In this document: positions 1 to 10,844 of the stretch, piece by piece | How positions within the stretch are numbered: the stretch's first letter is position 1 | Layout of the letters: each line of letters begins with the position of its first letter | NCBI GenBank assembly: GCA_023678885.1 | Contig: CM042966.1 | Span: 26,860,028-26,924,027, forward strand | DNA length: 64,000 bases | From: Pogostemon cablin | Taxonomy: Eukaryota; Streptophyta; Magnoliopsida; Lamiales; Lamiaceae | Reading direction: 5' to 3' | Notes under the pieces: generated by a model | What the model was told of the DNA's origin: nothing | Database searches by the model: none | The model's input: the letters and a program-made list of their open reading frames with translations, nothing else | Position numbers and translations under genes: made by a program

Positions 1-1577
1 ATTATTAAAAGATATTATTAATTTATGTGATTTTTAATTATAAAATGATGTAACTCTTTTTAGAATGTATGGGGGGTTTTGTCTCACCAAATTAGATCTG
101 ATTATATAAAAAATCTAAATTTATTCATATTTTTAACTAATATAGCAATAAATTTTAATTTAAAATACTTTAATTAGTAATGAATTTTCTATATTATTTT
201 AAATATTTATTGTATAGTTGATATGAGTATCAAATTAAAAATTTTGAAAAGACTAATAATTTGATATAACTTTTATTTATAATAAAGATGTATAAAGAGA
301 ATTATAAACATTTGAATTCTTTCAGAAAAAGTAAATACATTATTGGGTGATAATTAATGAGTAGAGATGGTATATGCTTCAATTATTTTATATTTACACT
401 TATTAGACAGATAGCAAGTAAATGACAGAAAAAGGATTTAGTAATCTAATGGTTTAGAATTAAAGAGAATTGATGTAATTGATAAAAATGACCGGGTCAT
501 ATTTGAGCCGGGTCAACTAAGTAATCCCCTATGTGGAGTAAAATTATTATTTGCTTCAAATATTAGTGGCTTTTACACGCAATCACCCACTATCAAATAC
601 CAAACACTAATTTCATATTTTTTTTAAAAAAAATTGTATGTATCTTTTAACCTTTTAATTTCCGATGTATATACGTACCTTCGTGTATTATACAGTTGTA
701 CACATTATACCCTAGATCCGCCTCTATTGATAGACTGAAAATTTGTGATTGATTGAATGTCGAAGGGAAATGATCCACATAAGACTATCCTTCCTTATTG
801 CCGATTGATTGATTGATGATTTGCAAAGATGGAAAGGATTTGCATAATTAATCCTTCATTATTTTAGGAAAACTTGGCTACAGAGATTACATGAAAAGAT
901 TTTGAGAGTTGATTGGCATATTTTAGAAGGGAGAGTTCTTGATAGTGTCGATGTTAAGTTCATAAATATGTTTTGAGAGTTTAGTTTGCCACTAAATATG
1001 TTTTGAGAGTTTAGTTTGCCACTAAATATGTTTTGAGAGTTTAGTTTGCCACAGGTGGTCTTCTTTCATTGATCCTTAATAAATGTTTCAAGAGGATTCT
1101 TGAAACACAAAATCATATGGATATGCCAAATTAGAGTTACTAACAAACATGTTAAGTAGTTGTGATAGGGAGTATATTGATAAATACGTATTGTAAATCT
1201 AATGGATATATAGTTTTGAGAGAATGACGAGATTTTCTTATTTCAATTCTTTGATATTTCTCCATGTTACATAGAACATCTATTCTAAGAATTACACAAG
1301 GTATTGTCAGTCTCATATAAGGAAGGATTTGTTATATAGTTCATGCAATATTTTATACCGTGACTTATGACTTATTTTATCTCAAATTTTTTAAGATGTA
1401 TACATGTAAATTTGCCTGCTGCACACCTAATTTATACTATTTTGTATGAAGCGTCTATACAATGGAATATTATTTTTATTGTATAATGCAATTGCTTTTT
1501 TAAAATAAGGAATAATATTACTTTGATATGTAACATAAAATACTATATAATATACTTGTGCAACTAATAACGTTTAA
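1..1577. other. AT-rich intergenic DNA without a recognisable gene
   Basis: No reading frame here resembles a protein family, and stops are frequent on both strands. The only organised structure I see is the 30-bp triplication at 963-1052. The segment ends at the A that precedes the predicted Helitron start. Confidence 0.6.
963..1052. repeat. Three perfect copies of a 30-bp tandem repeat
   Basis: The unit starts TAAATATGTTTTGAGAG and ends TTTGCCAC. It occurs three times without a mismatch (963-992, 993-1022, 1023-1052). Perfect identity points to recent expansion or strong homogenisation. No coding context is evident although the unit is a multiple of three. Confidence 0.95.
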
Positions 1578-1908
1578 TCTATACATATATAAAAACATAG
1601 GGAAAATATATTTTTTTTCATCGGTTAACTTTCACTCATTTTGAAATTAGTCCATTAACTTTTTCAATTTTGAAATTAGTCCGTTAATTTTATAAAATTT
1701 TGAAATTAGTTCATTAACTTCATAAAATTCAACATTTTGGTCATTTGACCTGCTATGGCAGGTCATTTGAATATTTTCACTCCAATTAATTTATATCATA
1801 TTTTTATTTAACCAATTTTATCTCACTTTTCATTTTTCACTTCCGTATACCAAACAAATAATATTAATATCAATACTAAAGTGGAGCAAATTTAACAAAA
1901 TATTGATA

Positions 1909-2135
1909 CTTCCTCCATTCGCTTGAAAGAGGGTCTTTTTTCCATTTTAGTCGTCCGTTTCAAAGGGGGTCACTTCATTTTTTACACAGATGAGATCCAC
2001 ACATACCCACTAATACAATTAAAATATGGGGTCCACACTCCCACTAATACAACCACCCACTATATATTAAATAACAATATTTCTTAATCAACGTGCACAA
2101 AAGTAAAATGCTCTCTTCCGGACGGACGGAAGGAG
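1909..2135. mobile_element. Stowaway-type MITE nested in the Mutator-like element
   Basis: The left end CTTCCTCCATTCGC and the right end GGACGGACGGAAGGAG form imperfect inverted repeats of the Stowaway/Tc1-mariner consensus. TA dinucleotides flank both sides (1907-1908 and 2136-2137). It is about 227 bp and non-coding. Confidence 0.7.
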
Positions 2136-2173
2136 TATAATATAAATTTTTAGTAGGGGCTATTTTTTTGTAA

Positions 2174-2177
<4 letters not shown>

Positions 2178-2262
<85 letters not shown>
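2178..2262. repeat. (TA)n microsatellite of about 85 bp
   Basis: An essentially uninterrupted TA dinucleotide run lies inside the Mutator-like element. Such runs are hypervariable, and the length in the assembly may be inexact. Confidence 0.95.
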
Positions 2263-2263
<1 letters not shown>

Positions 2264-2703
2264 CATATTTTTTTATTTTTATCTTTTAGAATAACCTACT
2301 AATGACCTGTTGAAACAGACGATTTTGTTGAACTTAGTAAATATGATGGACCATTTTCAAAATTTTCAAATATAATGGACGATTTTCAAAATTTTGTAAA
2401 TATAATGGACGATTTTCAAAAAGTGAAAAATTTATGGACTAATTTCAAAATGAGTGAAAGTTAACGGACGAAAAAATCTATTTTCCCAAAAACATATATA
2501 AAAGCAAACCTAAACTTCTACTTTTGTTTTCAATTTTTTTTCAATTTTATTCTATTTAAAAATAATTCAATTTTAATCTTGACCGTCCATTAATTAATGC
2601 TTTTGATTTCAATCATAAAATTTAATTATACTAATAATAGATTTTATTATTTAAATTTTACTTTTTATTTTACAATATAAATTTTGTTAATATGGGAAAT
2701 TGA

Positions 2704-2837
2704 TTTATTTATTTTTAAATTAAAAATATAAATTTGGTAAATATAAAAAATATTATTGGCATATATTCATATTTATTTATTTTTAAATTAAAAATATAAA
2801 TTTGGTAAATATAAAAAATATTATTGACATATATTCT
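2704..2837. repeat. 68-bp tandem duplication inside the Helitron
   Basis: Two adjacent copies, 68 bp apart, share the order AT-rich run, AAATTTGGTAAATATAAAAA, then TATTATTG(G/A)CATATATTC, with a near-perfect match. This is non-coding Helitron interior. Confidence 0.85.
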
Positions 2838-3089
2838 ATTCATTGTCAATCAATATACTAATTTTAAATTAATATACCAAGTAATATATTTTAATTTAAT
2901 CTATATATAATATCAAATCTTTCAACAGAATCTTTGGTAATTTTTCACTTTTTTTCCTACGTCGTTGATTGCTTTTAATCACGATCGTTCATTCTTTCGA
3001 ACTATTCTATATAAACACTTTCATTACCTAATCAAATTATTATTTTACCTAATCAAATCATTTTTTTTTTGTGGTGAACTTCTTTTTCT

Positions 3090-4010
3090 TCTCTATTTCA
3101 CTTTCATACTATTTCTTATATACTTTAATTTGTTTTATCTTTTATATTTACTTTTATTTGATATTGCAGGTTCATTCTCTATGTATCATTCTTCTTTTTT
3201 ATTTTTCGTTATTTTTTTCTCATGTATTTATTTATTTTATTTATAATTCTATAAACCCTATTTCTATATATTAATTTTATTTTATCTTTTATACTTTATT
3301 TGATCTTATTTTTATATTAACTCATTCTCATACTTAATGTTATGTGCAGGTTTAATCATTCTCATTTGAAGTATTCTTTTTTTTTTAAACCTTATTTTCA
3401 TTTTTCTTCAATTTTTGTATTTTCTTTATAATAATTCTATAAATCTTATTTATATACTTTAATTTCTTTTATCTTATATACTTTTATTTGATCTTATTTT
3501 CAGGTTCAATTATTCTAATTGAGGTATCATTCTTCTTTTTTTATTTTTTGTTATTTTTTCTCATCTATTTATTTATTTTATTTATAATTCTATAAACCAT
3601 ATTTCTATACTTTAATTTATTTTATCTTTTATACTTTTATTTGATCTTATTTTTATATTCAATTATTCTCACACTTGATCTTATGTGCAGGTTCAATCAT
3701 TCTTATTTGAAGTATTTTTTTTGTTTTTGTTTTTGAAATCTTATTTTCGTTTCTCTTCGATTTTTGTATTTTCTTTTTAATAATTCTATAAACCTTATTT
3801 ATATACTTTAATTTATAATATCTTATATACTTTTATTTAATCTTATTTTCAGGTTCAGTTCTTATTTTCAGTTCTTATTTCAGGTTCAATCATTTCATTT
3901 GAGCTATCATTCTTCTTTTTTATTATTTATGTTTTTTCTTTGTTTCTTTTGTATATTCTTCGTATTCTATAAACCCTGTTTTTATAAAAAAATTTAATCT
4001 TATTGATTTT
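3090..4010. repeat. About 341-bp degenerate tandem repeat inside the Helitron
   Basis: The motif series TTATTTGATCTTATTTT, GCAGGTT(C/T)AATCATTCT and GAGGTATCATTCTTCTTTTT recurs with a spacing of about 341 bp (for example GCAGGTTTAATC near 3347 and GCAGGTTCAATC near 3688). Two to three degenerate copies are visible and a weaker copy lies near 4150-4370. Short open frames here are T-rich and do not look coding. Confidence 0.7.
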
Positions 4011-4976
4011 ATTTTTATTCGATCTTATTTGCAATTTAAATCATTAAAAAAAATCATCAATGTTTGAAGTGATGAATTTGGACAATCCATAATTAATTTC
4101 AGAATGTTTTCTTTATAATTTTATAAACTCTATTTTTATACTTTAATTTATTTTATCTTTAATATTTTTAGTTGATCTTATTTTCATATTCAATCATTTT
4201 CCTTTGAGGTATCATTGATTTTTATATTTGTTTATCTTATAATTTAATGATTTTTCCTTCTTTTTTATTGTTTTCTTTATATTTTATAAAATCTATTTTT
4301 ATAATTTTTTAAACTTTATTGTTCTTATTTTTATTTGATCTTATTTGCAACTTCAATCATTAAAAAAAATCGTCAGTGTTTGGAATTATGAATTTGGACA
4401 ATCTAGAATTAATTTTAGAAATTTTAGAATTGAAGATTCAAAGCACATGTCAAATATATTTTTTATTTAATCTTTTGGGTTAATGTATGAAATTTATTTT
4501 GAAATTTTGTACTTTATTTTAATTTTTCATTCAATTATATTTTCATGTCTCTATAAATATTCTTTTAATTTAATCTTTAGGATTAATGTATGAAATTTAT
4601 TTTTGAAATTTTGTGATTTATTTTAATTCTTCTTTCAATTTAATTTTTATTAGGATCGTCTCCATAAATATTATTTTAATATTTTTAATTTATTATATTA
4701 AATAATATTTTATATTTTATTTATCCATATTTTATTCAATTAAAAATAAAATATAAATTATAGTATACTATATCTTTCTTAGTTACGTTAGATTAAAAAA
4801 ATATTTATATATTATACATACTTAAGTAATAGTTTTTATAAAATACGTAAATTCAAATAAATAAATAAATAATTATATTTATATACATACATATGTTATG
4901 ATTAAAAATAAATTAAATATAAAAATAATATTATCCTTAATTCTTTCTGTGCAACGCACAGATGAGTAATATCTAG

Positions 4977-5412
4977 TAATTTAAAAAGTTAATCTTAGTG
5001 TTCTAACAAGTAACACCTAATTATAGGGTCACGGGCCTTTGGAAACATATACAATTAAAAATAAAAAAAATATTAATGAATTAAAATGTATATATTTTGT
5101 TATTGATTTTTTTGTTAGTTTTCTTTATGAAAAAATTAATGTAAAAATACTATATAATTATTAAGAAATATATATTATATTATTGAATAAAAATTTATAA
5201 ATACGTTGTACAGCTCAAAAACAAATACCTACTTTAATTCAACACATGCATTATATACTTATTCTTAATAATATAATTATCTATTGAACTCGTAATCAAG
5301 ATTCTCATGGTATCAGATCCGATTCTAGACAAATTACATCATTCACAAATACTCTTTCCAGATGTCTCACTTATTACCGTTCATGTGTCCAACCTAAGTA
5401 AATAAATAAAGA

Positions 5413-5452
<40 letters not shown>

Positions 5453-6320
5453 GTAATAATAATAATAATAATAATACTCTTAATATAAGACAGATAGTAG
5501 AACAAGTCCATTCATTATCAAAATATGATTATTACATAAATAAAGTATATTATTGAGTGATTAAAGTATAATTTACTAAATAGCAAATATTTTTATGAAT
5601 TTAGTTCACATAATTAATTACGTTAACCTTATTAGTTTATATTTTATTATATCCTTAAGATTCAATGTTTATTTTTAAGATTTAAAATATTTAAACGTAT
5701 TATTATATTTATAATTTTTAATAAAGGTGTTTACGTGAAATAGGTTAGTAAACCAAACACATTCTTGGTAAATCATACTATTACCTACAACAAGAATCAT
5801 ACTTTATTTATAATTTGTATGTAGGATAAATCTCTTAATTTGAATCCTACATTTATAAAATTCCATTTTACTTGATAAAAAAAATATGGAGAGTAGTATT
5901 TAATAACATACAGTACTCCCTTAATTGCACACCGCCTTTACGTTTACTGTTTCATTATTTAAGAAAATTATTTTTTATTTATTAATTTTATTAATTTTTG
6001 AAGATATTTTAATATTTTTAAGTAATAAATAAAGTGTAAAATAATGTTATGAGTGTAAAAAAGTATAATAAATTTAAGTTAAAATAATTTTTTTAATTTA
6101 TTAAATAAAATGTTTTTCTTTTGTTAGAATATTAGATTCTACATAAAAAAATCCAAATCCAAGTGAAATGAGAATAGTAATTTACTTAAATTATAATGAG
6201 TTAGTCTCTTGTTACATAGTAAATCTGTGCTCCCCTTGATTTAAACAATTGTCTTATAGCAGTATAGAATTGGAAGATAGATTTACAATGTCAACCCAAT
6301 TTATACAAATATTTTAACTA
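4977..6320. other. AT-rich intergenic DNA with an AAT microsatellite
   Basis: I see no gene. An AAT/TAA trinucleotide run occupies about 5414-5476, with one interruption. The rest is AT-rich with no clear element boundaries. Confidence 0.6.
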
Positions 6321-6949
6321 TAATTGTACTTGGGTGTTTTTAAGGGAAAAGGGTGGGGCCACATATACCCCTAATCTTGTTTCATGAGATCATTCTAGCC
6401 TTTATCTATCTTTTAGAACATTTAAGCCACTTATCTCACTTTGTAAAATCATATCCACCCTTCATCTTGTATAAACTAAATAAAATGGCCATTCTGCTAA
6501 TTATCAGTGGTAATGCCGTTAACAACGTGAATTATTTATTTAAAGGCATAGTTTTCGTTGACTACTATTACACTGTGCGACATTGTCTCTTTTTTTTTTT
6601 TGATTTTTTAAAATGAATTATTATTAATTATAATTTCAAAAATATATATTCTCCTTATCTAAAAAATGAGATTTAAATATATAATGTAAAATAAAAAAAT
6701 TAGGGATAAATTGGGTAATTAAAGAAAAAAATAGTTGTTCACATATAACTTTTTTCAAAATCTTAATCTTAATATATATAAAAGCAGAATAAATTCAATC
6801 TTGGCATCTATTTCTAAAACAAATCTCAGTCACTCATTAAAATAATCAAATAATTATAGTTATGACATTTTCAAATTAGGAAATAAGATATTATTTATTT
6901 AAAGTTTAATAATATTAAATATATTATTTATTTTATTTTTAATTTAAAT

Positions 6950-7590
6950 GAGGCTTACATTAAATGAGGTCTGACCCAAGTCAAATAAGTCTAATTCAAA
7001 TGTGGTTTGACTCAAGTCAAATAAAGTCTGGAAAGGTCCAATCCTGTAGAATATAGGTGAAATCAAATATTGACCAATCAAATGCCTGCAGAATAGAGGT
7101 CAAATCAAATATTGATCAATCAAATTGTAGGGATGAAAAGACTCAAGCCCGCAGAATTAGGTCAAATCAGCCAATTGACCAATCAAATTGCGAGTTATAT
7201 ATGGGGCTTTCTCACCCATCACCTATATAAGGAGCCCTCCATTCATTCTAGACACACCGAGAGTGATTCTCTACGAAGATCAAAGACTTCAGAGTTGTCT
7301 GAATAGTCTTCAAATTCTTCAACGAAAATCAACTCAAGAACAGAATACAACATCTGGGATTCAGGTTCTAAACCGCCCGGATTAAATGTTCTACAGTCAA
7401 GTTCTTCGGTGAACGACTATAATCAGGTGCTAAACCGTCCGGATTTAAGAGTTCACTCAGTCAAGTTCTTCGATGAACTGGCTATAATCAGGTGCTAAAC
7501 CGTCCGGATTTAAGAGTTCTTAGTGAACGACCTATAATCTGAGATTCAGGTGCTAAACTGCTCGGATTTAAGCCTGCTTAAAAAACTAAA
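6950..7590 (+). repeat. LTR-like promoter/leader fragment with about 75-bp tandem repeats
   Basis: This is a less AT-rich island with repeated GACC(A/C)A(A)TCAAAT motifs, a TATA-like CCTATATAAGGAG around 7220-7233, and then a unit containing GGTGCTAAACCGTCCGGAT (with variants) that recurs at about 7360, 7430, 7495 and 7555. The TATA-then-leader arrangement is like a gypsy-type LTR U3-R-U5. No gag or pol follows, so it is a captured or solo fragment. The two short overlapping ORFs across it do not look like proteins. Confidence 0.4.
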
Positions 7591-8154
7591 AAATAAATAT
7601 ATTACAACTTTATGGCCTATAAATAAATAAATATTTTTTTTCGTGAAATTACATTGCATTGAGATATTTAATTTAAAATTTTAATAATCTCATTAAATCT
7701 TATACTAATAGAAACAATAAACACAAAAAATCAAAAAAATAAATATATGCCAATTTTTTAATAATTTTATATGGCAAAAATATATACTTATTATTTCAGT
7801 GAAATTATATTACATTGAGATATTTAATTTAAAACTTTAATAATAACGTAATATTAACATTGCAGTAAAGTTTATTTCATAATTCTGAATTTTTTTAATG
7901 TAATATTTACATTGCAGTAAAGTTTATAGCATAATTCTGATTTTTTTTAAGAACTTAGGTTTTATGATGGTTTCACAGTATACATCAATTAATTCTCTAC
8001 CAACTAACAAAACAAACATTGTCGTTAAACTCAGATGCGTTAGATTGTTTGAGTCTCCTAATGATCAAATTTCTAGTTCAACCAATTTGGAAGGTGTTTA
8101 TCACGATGCTGAGGTTTATCATATTTGTTTAGGGTTTATGGCATAATGTTTCAA

Positions 8155-8905
8155 GATGGCAAAATCCTGACCATCTATTTCTTAAACAAATCTCAGTCAT
8201 CCATTAAAATAATTAAATAATTATAATCATGACTTTTTTAAATTAAAAAATAAGATATTATTATAAATTAAATCATGACCATCTATTTCTTAAACAAATC
8301 TCAGTCACCCATTAAAATAATTAAATAATTATAATTATGACTTTTTCAAATTAGAAAATAAAATATTATTTATTAAAAAATTAATAATATTAAATATAAA
8401 TCCAATCTACCATCAAAGGGTTTAGAGTTTAGAATTTAGGGGTTTAGGGATTTAGGGTTTTAGGTTTTAGGGTTTAGAGTTTTAGGATTTATGGCATAAT
8501 GTTCCAGAGGGTCAAATCCTGACCATCTATTTCGAAAACAAATCTCAGCAACCTATTAAAATAATTAAATAATTATAATTATAATTTTTTCAAATCGTAT
8601 AAATCTTGACCATCTATTTCTAAAACAAATCTCAGTCATCCATTAAAATAATTACATAATTATTCAAATCAAGAAATAAGATATTACTCTATTTATTAAA
8701 ATTTAAATAATATTAAATATATTATTTGAATATATTAAAAATTTTCAATCAAATCTCAACCACCCATTAAATAATTATAATTATGATTTTTTAAATTAAG
8801 AAATAAGATAATATTTATTAAAATTTGAATAATATTAAATATATTATTGGAATATATTAAAATTTTCAAACAAATCTGAGACACCTATTAAAATAATTAA
8901 ATGAT
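8155..8905. repeat. Array of roughly 100-140-bp AT-rich repeats
   Basis: Units contain (A)CCATCTATTTC, AACAAATCTCAGTCA(C/T)CC, ATTAAAATAATTAAATAATT and AAATAAGATATTATT. Copies begin near 8170, 8275, 8520, 8605, 8745 and 8870, and an isolated relative lies at 6805-6925. They are irregularly spaced and diverged. Confidence 0.75.
8416..8492 (+). repeat. Degenerate interstitial telomere-like (TTTAGGG) repeats
   Basis: About ten imperfect plant telomere motifs (TTTAGGG, TTTAGAG, TTTTAGGG, TTTAGGATT) run together inside the Helitron repeat array. Short interstitial tracts like this are common and need not mark an old chromosome end. Confidence 0.7.
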
Positions 8906-9506
8906 TGTTTACAAGAAACTTTAGATGAGTCTTTTAAATTATTTGCAATGGAAGTTTGGTTGAGTTAATTAACAGTAAAATATTTTATTAATTGATTGAT
9001 GTTTATAAATTTGTAATATAGAATCTGATCTTATAATTTTTTTTTAAAAAAATATTGTTGCATTTTAAGTTGCTAAAATTCTGCATTTTAACCTCATTGC
9101 AAAATATATTAATAAACTTATACGAATTGATCAACTTAACAGGCTCGCAAGGTTTTATAAGTGTTTTTCTTATAACAACATTATACTTTAATAGTAAAAC
9201 ATTAGGTTAGATAAAATTCAAATAAATATTATTCGGTTCAAACATCATAAATGAAGTTAAGTTGTTGTCCTAAAATTAACACATCTCGTCCAACGCATGG
9301 GTTCAATTACTAGTATAATTATAATTTCATCTTGAAATCATGTTCTATTCTACTCTATTCTTATGATTTAATCATTTGCAATTAAGATTCAGTGGTAATT
9401 TTAAGGGCATAATAATTTTATTGATTTGAGATGATTTAATAAATAATGTTATTTTATGTTTGTTTTTTGTTTTGGAATATATTTAAATTTTATGTCAAAT
9501 CTGATA

Positions 9507-9727
9507 CTCCTTCCGTCCCATTATAAGAGTTACATTTAGTGGTTTACGGTTTACACAGAGATTAAGAATATAATATTTAAATATGTAGTTAGTTGAGAGA
9601 TATAATAATTTAATATATAGTGGATAGTTGTATTAGTGATGTGAGTAGACCCATGTAAATAAAGTGATTGTTTTGTGTGAGTCTTATTTACAAAAAAAAT
9701 GTAATTTTTATAGAGGGACGGAGAGTG
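9507..9727. mobile_element. Stowaway-type MITE
   Basis: The left end CTCCTTCCGTCCC follows TA, and the right end GGGACGGAGAGTG precedes TA. The body shares the GAGATTAAGA and GTGGATAGTTGTATTAGTG boxes seen in several other MITEs of this window (21161, 26952 and 41358). Confidence 0.8.
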
Positions 9728-10799
9728 TATTATATATTAATTAAGGTGAGAGAAAAGATGATAAATGATAGGAAAATAAATAAAATTTATTAGTCGAGAT
9801 CAATATAATGTAGGATAGAAATGAGGTAAGAATTAATAGGATTTGTGCGTGTGTACAATATAAATTTATTAAATCTAAATCTGAACTACTAAACCTAAAT
9901 TAAGGATAATGATAAAATTTTATACCGTACAAATAAAATAAATTATGAATCTGCTGAAATTACAATTATAAATTTATTTCTTAAGAATCAATTAATATAA
10001 GTAAATATTAAAGTTTAGGGTAAAATGAGACTTGAACCACTAAGGTAAAATATTACACTAAGAACTATAAAGAAAATTTTACAATTATACTCTAAAAGTT
10101 AAACAAGATATAATAAGAATTGTAAAATTATAGTTATATTTTAAAATAAAAAATTACCTAAAAAATAAAGATTGAAATATAAATGTAAAATATATAACAA
10201 ACCAATAAGTTTCACGAGGGTTGTAATGAATTAAAAACTAATATAGCTAAAATATTATATATATATATATATATATATTATAATTGTAATTGTAATTGTA
10301 ATTGATTATTATTATTAAATAAAAAAAAAAAGAAGAAGAAGTAAACGTCACAGAAATAGTCACCGAAATACTTTCCCCATCAAATAATCCTGTTGTAACG
10401 GCGTTAACTATATCATTCAAGCGAATGGCTACATTGTTTAGATTAAATAAAATAGGGGGTGGATTTGACCTATTTGAAGAGAAAGATGGCATAATTGTTC
10501 AAAAAATTAGTTCAGGGCTAAATTGATCCAATGGAACAAGATAAAGGGTGGATATGACATTTTGCCCTATTTTTAATTTTAATTGTACTTGGGTTCAAAT
10601 ATACTTTACTTGTATAAATTAAAAAAAAAAAAAAAAAAATTGTTGTGGCAAGATAAATTCTACTCCACTAACTTGAAGAGATTAGCCATGGCGACCGTTT
10701 GCAGCAGTGATTGTTGAGTGTGACTAAACATCTTGTCATCAGTTCGCACTTCATCTATCTGAGGGAGGTTTAACTTGTTCCACTTTTTCCACAAATCTT

Positions 10800-10807
10800 T
10801 ATATAAA
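10800..10807 (+). promoter_or_regulatory. Probable TATA box of the ABCI17-like gene
   Basis: TATATAAA lies 38 bp upstream of the first ATG, so the 5' UTR would be very short unless the real start site uses another element. Confidence 0.45.
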
Positions 10808-10844
10808 CCAACAAATATTCAATCTTTCTCCCACTGTTCTTACA

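Larger units (their letters stand above)
1600..2487. mobile_element. Mutator-like element with long TIRs and a perfect 9-bp TSD
   Basis: The element begins GGGAAAATATATTTTTTTT and ends in the inverse (CTATTTTCCC). It is flanked on both sides by the same 9 bp, AAAAACATA (1591-1599 and 2488-2496). The termini are inverted repeats of roughly 150-180 bp built around motifs such as TTTCACTCATTTTGAAATTA. Long TIRs with a 9-bp target duplication fit the MULE superfamily. No transposase is present. It sits inside the 5' end of the 1578-4976 Helitron and carries a Stowaway MITE plus an AT microsatellite. Confidence 0.8.
1578..4976 (+). mobile_element. Non-autonomous Helitron, interrupted by a Mutator-like element
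   Basis: The 3' end has the Helitron signature: a short hairpin with stem CTGTGC/GCACAG around 4948-4962, then an AT-rich stretch ending in CTAG at 4973-4976, followed by T. The 5' end is inferred at TC 1578-1579 after A 1577, followed by a TATATAAAA-type subterminal sequence seen in many plant Helitrons. That subterminal sequence is cut at 1599 by the 1600-2487 element and resumes at 2488. Removing the insertion and one target copy restores a continuous 5' end. No Rep/helicase coding remains, so it is non-autonomous. The 3' end is well supported; the 5' end is a good inference. Confidence 0.7.
6767..9313 (+). mobile_element. Second non-autonomous Helitron nested in the long-TIR element
   Basis: The 3' terminus reads GTCCAACGCATGGGTTC, then ATTA-CTAG (9310-9313) followed by T. 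This matches the plant Helitron 3' pattern of an imperfect hairpin followed by CTRR. The 5' end is inferred at TCTTAATATATATAAAAG from 6767, preceded by A. The interior is a mosaic: a fragment resembling an LTR promoter/leader (6950-7590), tandem and dispersed 100-140-bp repeats, and degenerate telomere-like DNA. No helicase coding is present. Confidence 0.55.
6336..10579. mobile_element. Long-TIR (probably Mutator-like) element hosting a Helitron and a MITE
   Basis: The left arm (about 6340-6600) and right arm (about 10340-10575) are inverted relatives of each other over roughly 230-250 bp. Both contain, in order, a CATAT-CCACCC(TT)-ATCTTGT box, an ACC/CCTATTTTATTTA- or AAATAAAATGGCC-like box and a GCCGTTAACAAC/GTTAACGCCGTTAC box. 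The same 15 bp, TAATTGTACTTGGGT, flanks both ends (6321-6335 and 10580-10594). That is longer than the usual 8-11-bp MULE duplication, so either the ends are slightly misplaced or part of the match is chance. The apparent ORFs at both ends are TIR sequence, not genes. No transposase is seen. Confidence 0.6.

Noticed and set aside
2965..3274. Hydrophobic Phe/Tyr/Leu-rich ORFs in the T-rich Helitron interior
   Set aside because: They come from T-rich repeats, have no start context and recur imperfectly in each repeat unit.
6353..6616. 87-codon ORF, and the 81-codon minus-strand ORF at 10247-10492
   Set aside because: Both fall in the inverted arms of the same transposon and mirror each other as TIR sequence.
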